From the NCBI RefSeq assembly GCF_025698545.1, contig NC_068569.1, forward strand, positions 14,508,001-14,572,000: a stretch of 64,000 bases of DNA, read 5' to 3'. This DNA is from Gossypium raimondii. Its lineage: Eukaryota > Streptophyta > Magnoliopsida > Malvales > Malvaceae. Shown piece by piece: positions 61,798 through 64,000 of the stretch. How positions within the stretch are numbered: position 1 is the first letter of the stretch; the number at the start of each line of letters is the position of its first letter. Under the pieces are notes generated by a model, which had not been told where the DNA came from, ran no database searches, and saw nothing but the letters and a program-made list of their open reading frames with translations. The translations under genes were made by a program, and so were the position numbers.

Positions 61798-64000
61798 TGT
61801 AACGACCCGATAGTCACAGGCATCGAAAAGTGTATTTTTGGGTCTCCGTTTTCAGAAAACGAATTCGGTGTGGTTAATTATATTTTGATTAGGTGAATTT
61901 GCTTAATTTAAGAGTAATTAGGTGTAAGGACTAGATTGCATATAGGGAGAATGTTAAATTATAGATTAGAGAAAAGTGAAGAGACTAAATAAGCAATTAA
62001 ACCTCAAATTAACAAGTGTGTGGTATTGGTAATGAAATGTGTAACATTTAAATACATACATTTATAATAATTATTACTTACTTATTATTTAAGTAAATAT
62101 TATTATATTATTATATTATATTGTTATAATAATTAAAACATAAAATAAATGAAAGAAAAGAATAGAAAAGAAGAACAAAGTAGAACATAACAGAGAAGAA
62201 AAGATAGAAAGAAAAGGAGAAAAAATTAGGGTTTTCAAGGGTTCAAAGCTTAATTGGTAAGTCGGTTTAGTCTATTTTCTTGCAATTTTTATGTTTTTAG
62301 AATCCTAGTATTAAATTCTACTTAACCTATGTTGAAATTTTAGAAAATATTAAATTTTTAGATGTTGTTCATGTTGATTAATTTAAGTATTTGAGATTAA
62401 ATTGATAGAATTTTAAGTTAGAAATGAAAAGGATTGAATTGTAAAATAAATTATAGGTTTTGAATATTAGGGCTAAATTGTAAAAATTTTGAAATTTAGG
62501 ATTTGAGTGAAATTAAAGAGTTGAATTTAGTCTAAAGTGGAAATTGAATGAAAATATGAAATTAGTTTTGAAGAAATAAAGTTAGTCTCAATTTAGGGAC
62601 TAAATTGGAATTTAGAAAAAAGTTGAATAAAATTTGAAATATTCAATGTGAAATTGTATTGTATTGATGAATTTTAATTGTTTTAATTTTCATAGCTAAC
62701 GTTGTACCTGAAACTTCGACTAAAAAAGGAAAAGGTAAAGTCGACGAGGAGTAGCTCGAAAATTCTGGTTTGTATTTCTATAATCTGAATTTAATTATTA
62801 ATTGTTGTATATTGATTTAAATGTTTATGGTAAGTAAATAAGGTAAGTGTTAGCATTTTTTATATTGAATTGAATGTATGTGAAATTGTAATTTATGTGA
62901 TAATTGAGTATTGGATAATTGTGCCATTAGAAAATTGAATTGAAACCCTATTAACTGTATCAGGCTGAGTCGAATATAGATGGCATGCCATAAGATTGAA
63001 AGAGTTCAGATATACTTCGACTTTGAGTCGATGAGACACTGGGTGTCAAATTATTACTTCGGATAAATTCGATGAGGTATTGGGTACCAATTTACTTCGG
63101 CATGGCTGATGAGACACTAGGTGTCAACTTATTGATTCAAATTATCCGATGAGGCACTGGGTGCCAAACTGGTGTGTTTTAGATGGATCCGTATATCCGT
63201 CCGAGTCCATGTCATGTTAATAGGGGTTATTGAATAAAATAGTGTTATAATTGATATTGAGTGGTGATTTGAAATGTGGTTAGAGACACATGATTTGTGT
63301 ATTTATGAATTGAATATGAATGAACAATATTGTTGTTCAAATTATTTGTGTTCATATTGTGAAAATCTATCTGGGATAGCAAATGTTAAAAATTGAATGT
63401 GCTATAAATACCTTATTTATGAATTGAATAATTGTATGACTATAGTTATTGTATGTTATAGTATTTTACTTTTAAGCATTCGGATTATAGAAATACCACT
63501 GAGTTAATACTCAGCGTACGGTTTGTTTTTCGTGCGCAGGTTAGGTTAAAGTTAGATTGCCGATTCAGCATCCATCAACGATCCCGAACTCAAAACGTGG
63601 TGATGTATATTTCTTTTTGTGTCGGCATGTACCTAGGATGTCTTATGCTTATTATTTTGGGAAGTGAATGTAAATGATGTTATAATATGATATTGGGTAC
63701 TTATATACATGATTATACGTGTTAAGTTGAGGTTTAATACAGAATGTTTAAGTTGATGCATACGTGAGAGTGATATAGGCAAATTTGGGTTGAAATTGGT
63801 ATGAATTTAGAATTGGCTTAAATGGTGTTTTATTTGATTGTTTTGATTATATATGTGAAGTACCTATGAGGGTACATTGGTTAGGAAACTAGGATGATTG
63901 TTTTGACAGGTTTTAAAGGTATTAAATTGTGTTTTAAAGTGATTGAACGATTGATTTTTGAGTTGCTTGGTGTTCAAGGTTGCAAGGAAAGGTAAACTTA
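61798..64000 (+). mobile_element. Element F: LTR-like, C-type layout, runs off the window
   Basis: Fossil, incomplete. Starts TGTAACGACCCGATAG inside element E. Around 63000-63175 it carries units of GAGGCACTGGGTGCCAA type, then AGTTAATACTCAGCGTACG, then a GC-richer patch at 63530-63600, the same order of parts as in element C though the sequence differs. No protein-coding region up to the edge; its right end and target duplication are not visible. Confidence 0.65.

Overview
This is a nuclear chromosome segment from a dicot plant. The intron-rich genes, a nuclear tRNA-Glu, single-copy plant gene families and AT-rich intergenic DNA all say so. The repeats, chiefly LTRs opening with TGTAACACCC/TGTAACAG and carrying CACACG..CGTGTG arrays, match what I remember of cotton (Gossypium, Malvaceae). 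That assignment rests on memory and was not checked.

Layout. 1-1613 (-): 5' part of a peroxisomal catalase gene, running off the left edge. 3890-3961 (-): tRNA-Glu(CTC). 5176-9924 (+): a 12-exon gene for a large BTB/BACK protein with a C-terminal discoidin-like domain. 10842-12186 (-): an SmD3 snRNP gene whose Sm core is intact but whose RG-rich tail is wrecked. 13356-14108 (-): a small basic plant protein of unknown function. 16935-18299 (+): an intronless BAHD acyltransferase. 19618-28356: a three-deep stack of solo-LTR-like elements, each inserted into the previous one. 29277-32475 (+): an 11-exon secreted M14 metallocarboxypeptidase. 33895-38185 (-): an 11-exon tryptophan-rich starch protein of the ESV1 type, convergent with the carboxypeptidase. 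40185-43930 (-): a decayed, still intron-containing copy of EIPR1/TSSC1, a WD40 protein. 49804-51497 (+): a two-exon type II membrane protein of a plant-specific family. 51498-64000 is gene-free and repeat-rich: a SINE, a 1.7-kb Mutator-like element with a perfect 9-bp duplication, a Tourist-type MITE, and a second nested LTR stack running off the right edge.

Exon joins were worked out by hand. For every multi-exon gene called as coding, all joins keep frame and use GT..AG borders, except where the SmD3 tail is broken. The genes form no evident pathway; the window is ordinary gene-bearing chromatin broken up by repeats. I found no new enzymatic or defence system. The most informative observations are the two decayed gene copies (SmD3 tail and EIPR1), an exon-edge duplication inside a BTB-gene intron, the nested LTR stacks, and the palindrome-rich arrays shared in architecture by unrelated LTR families.
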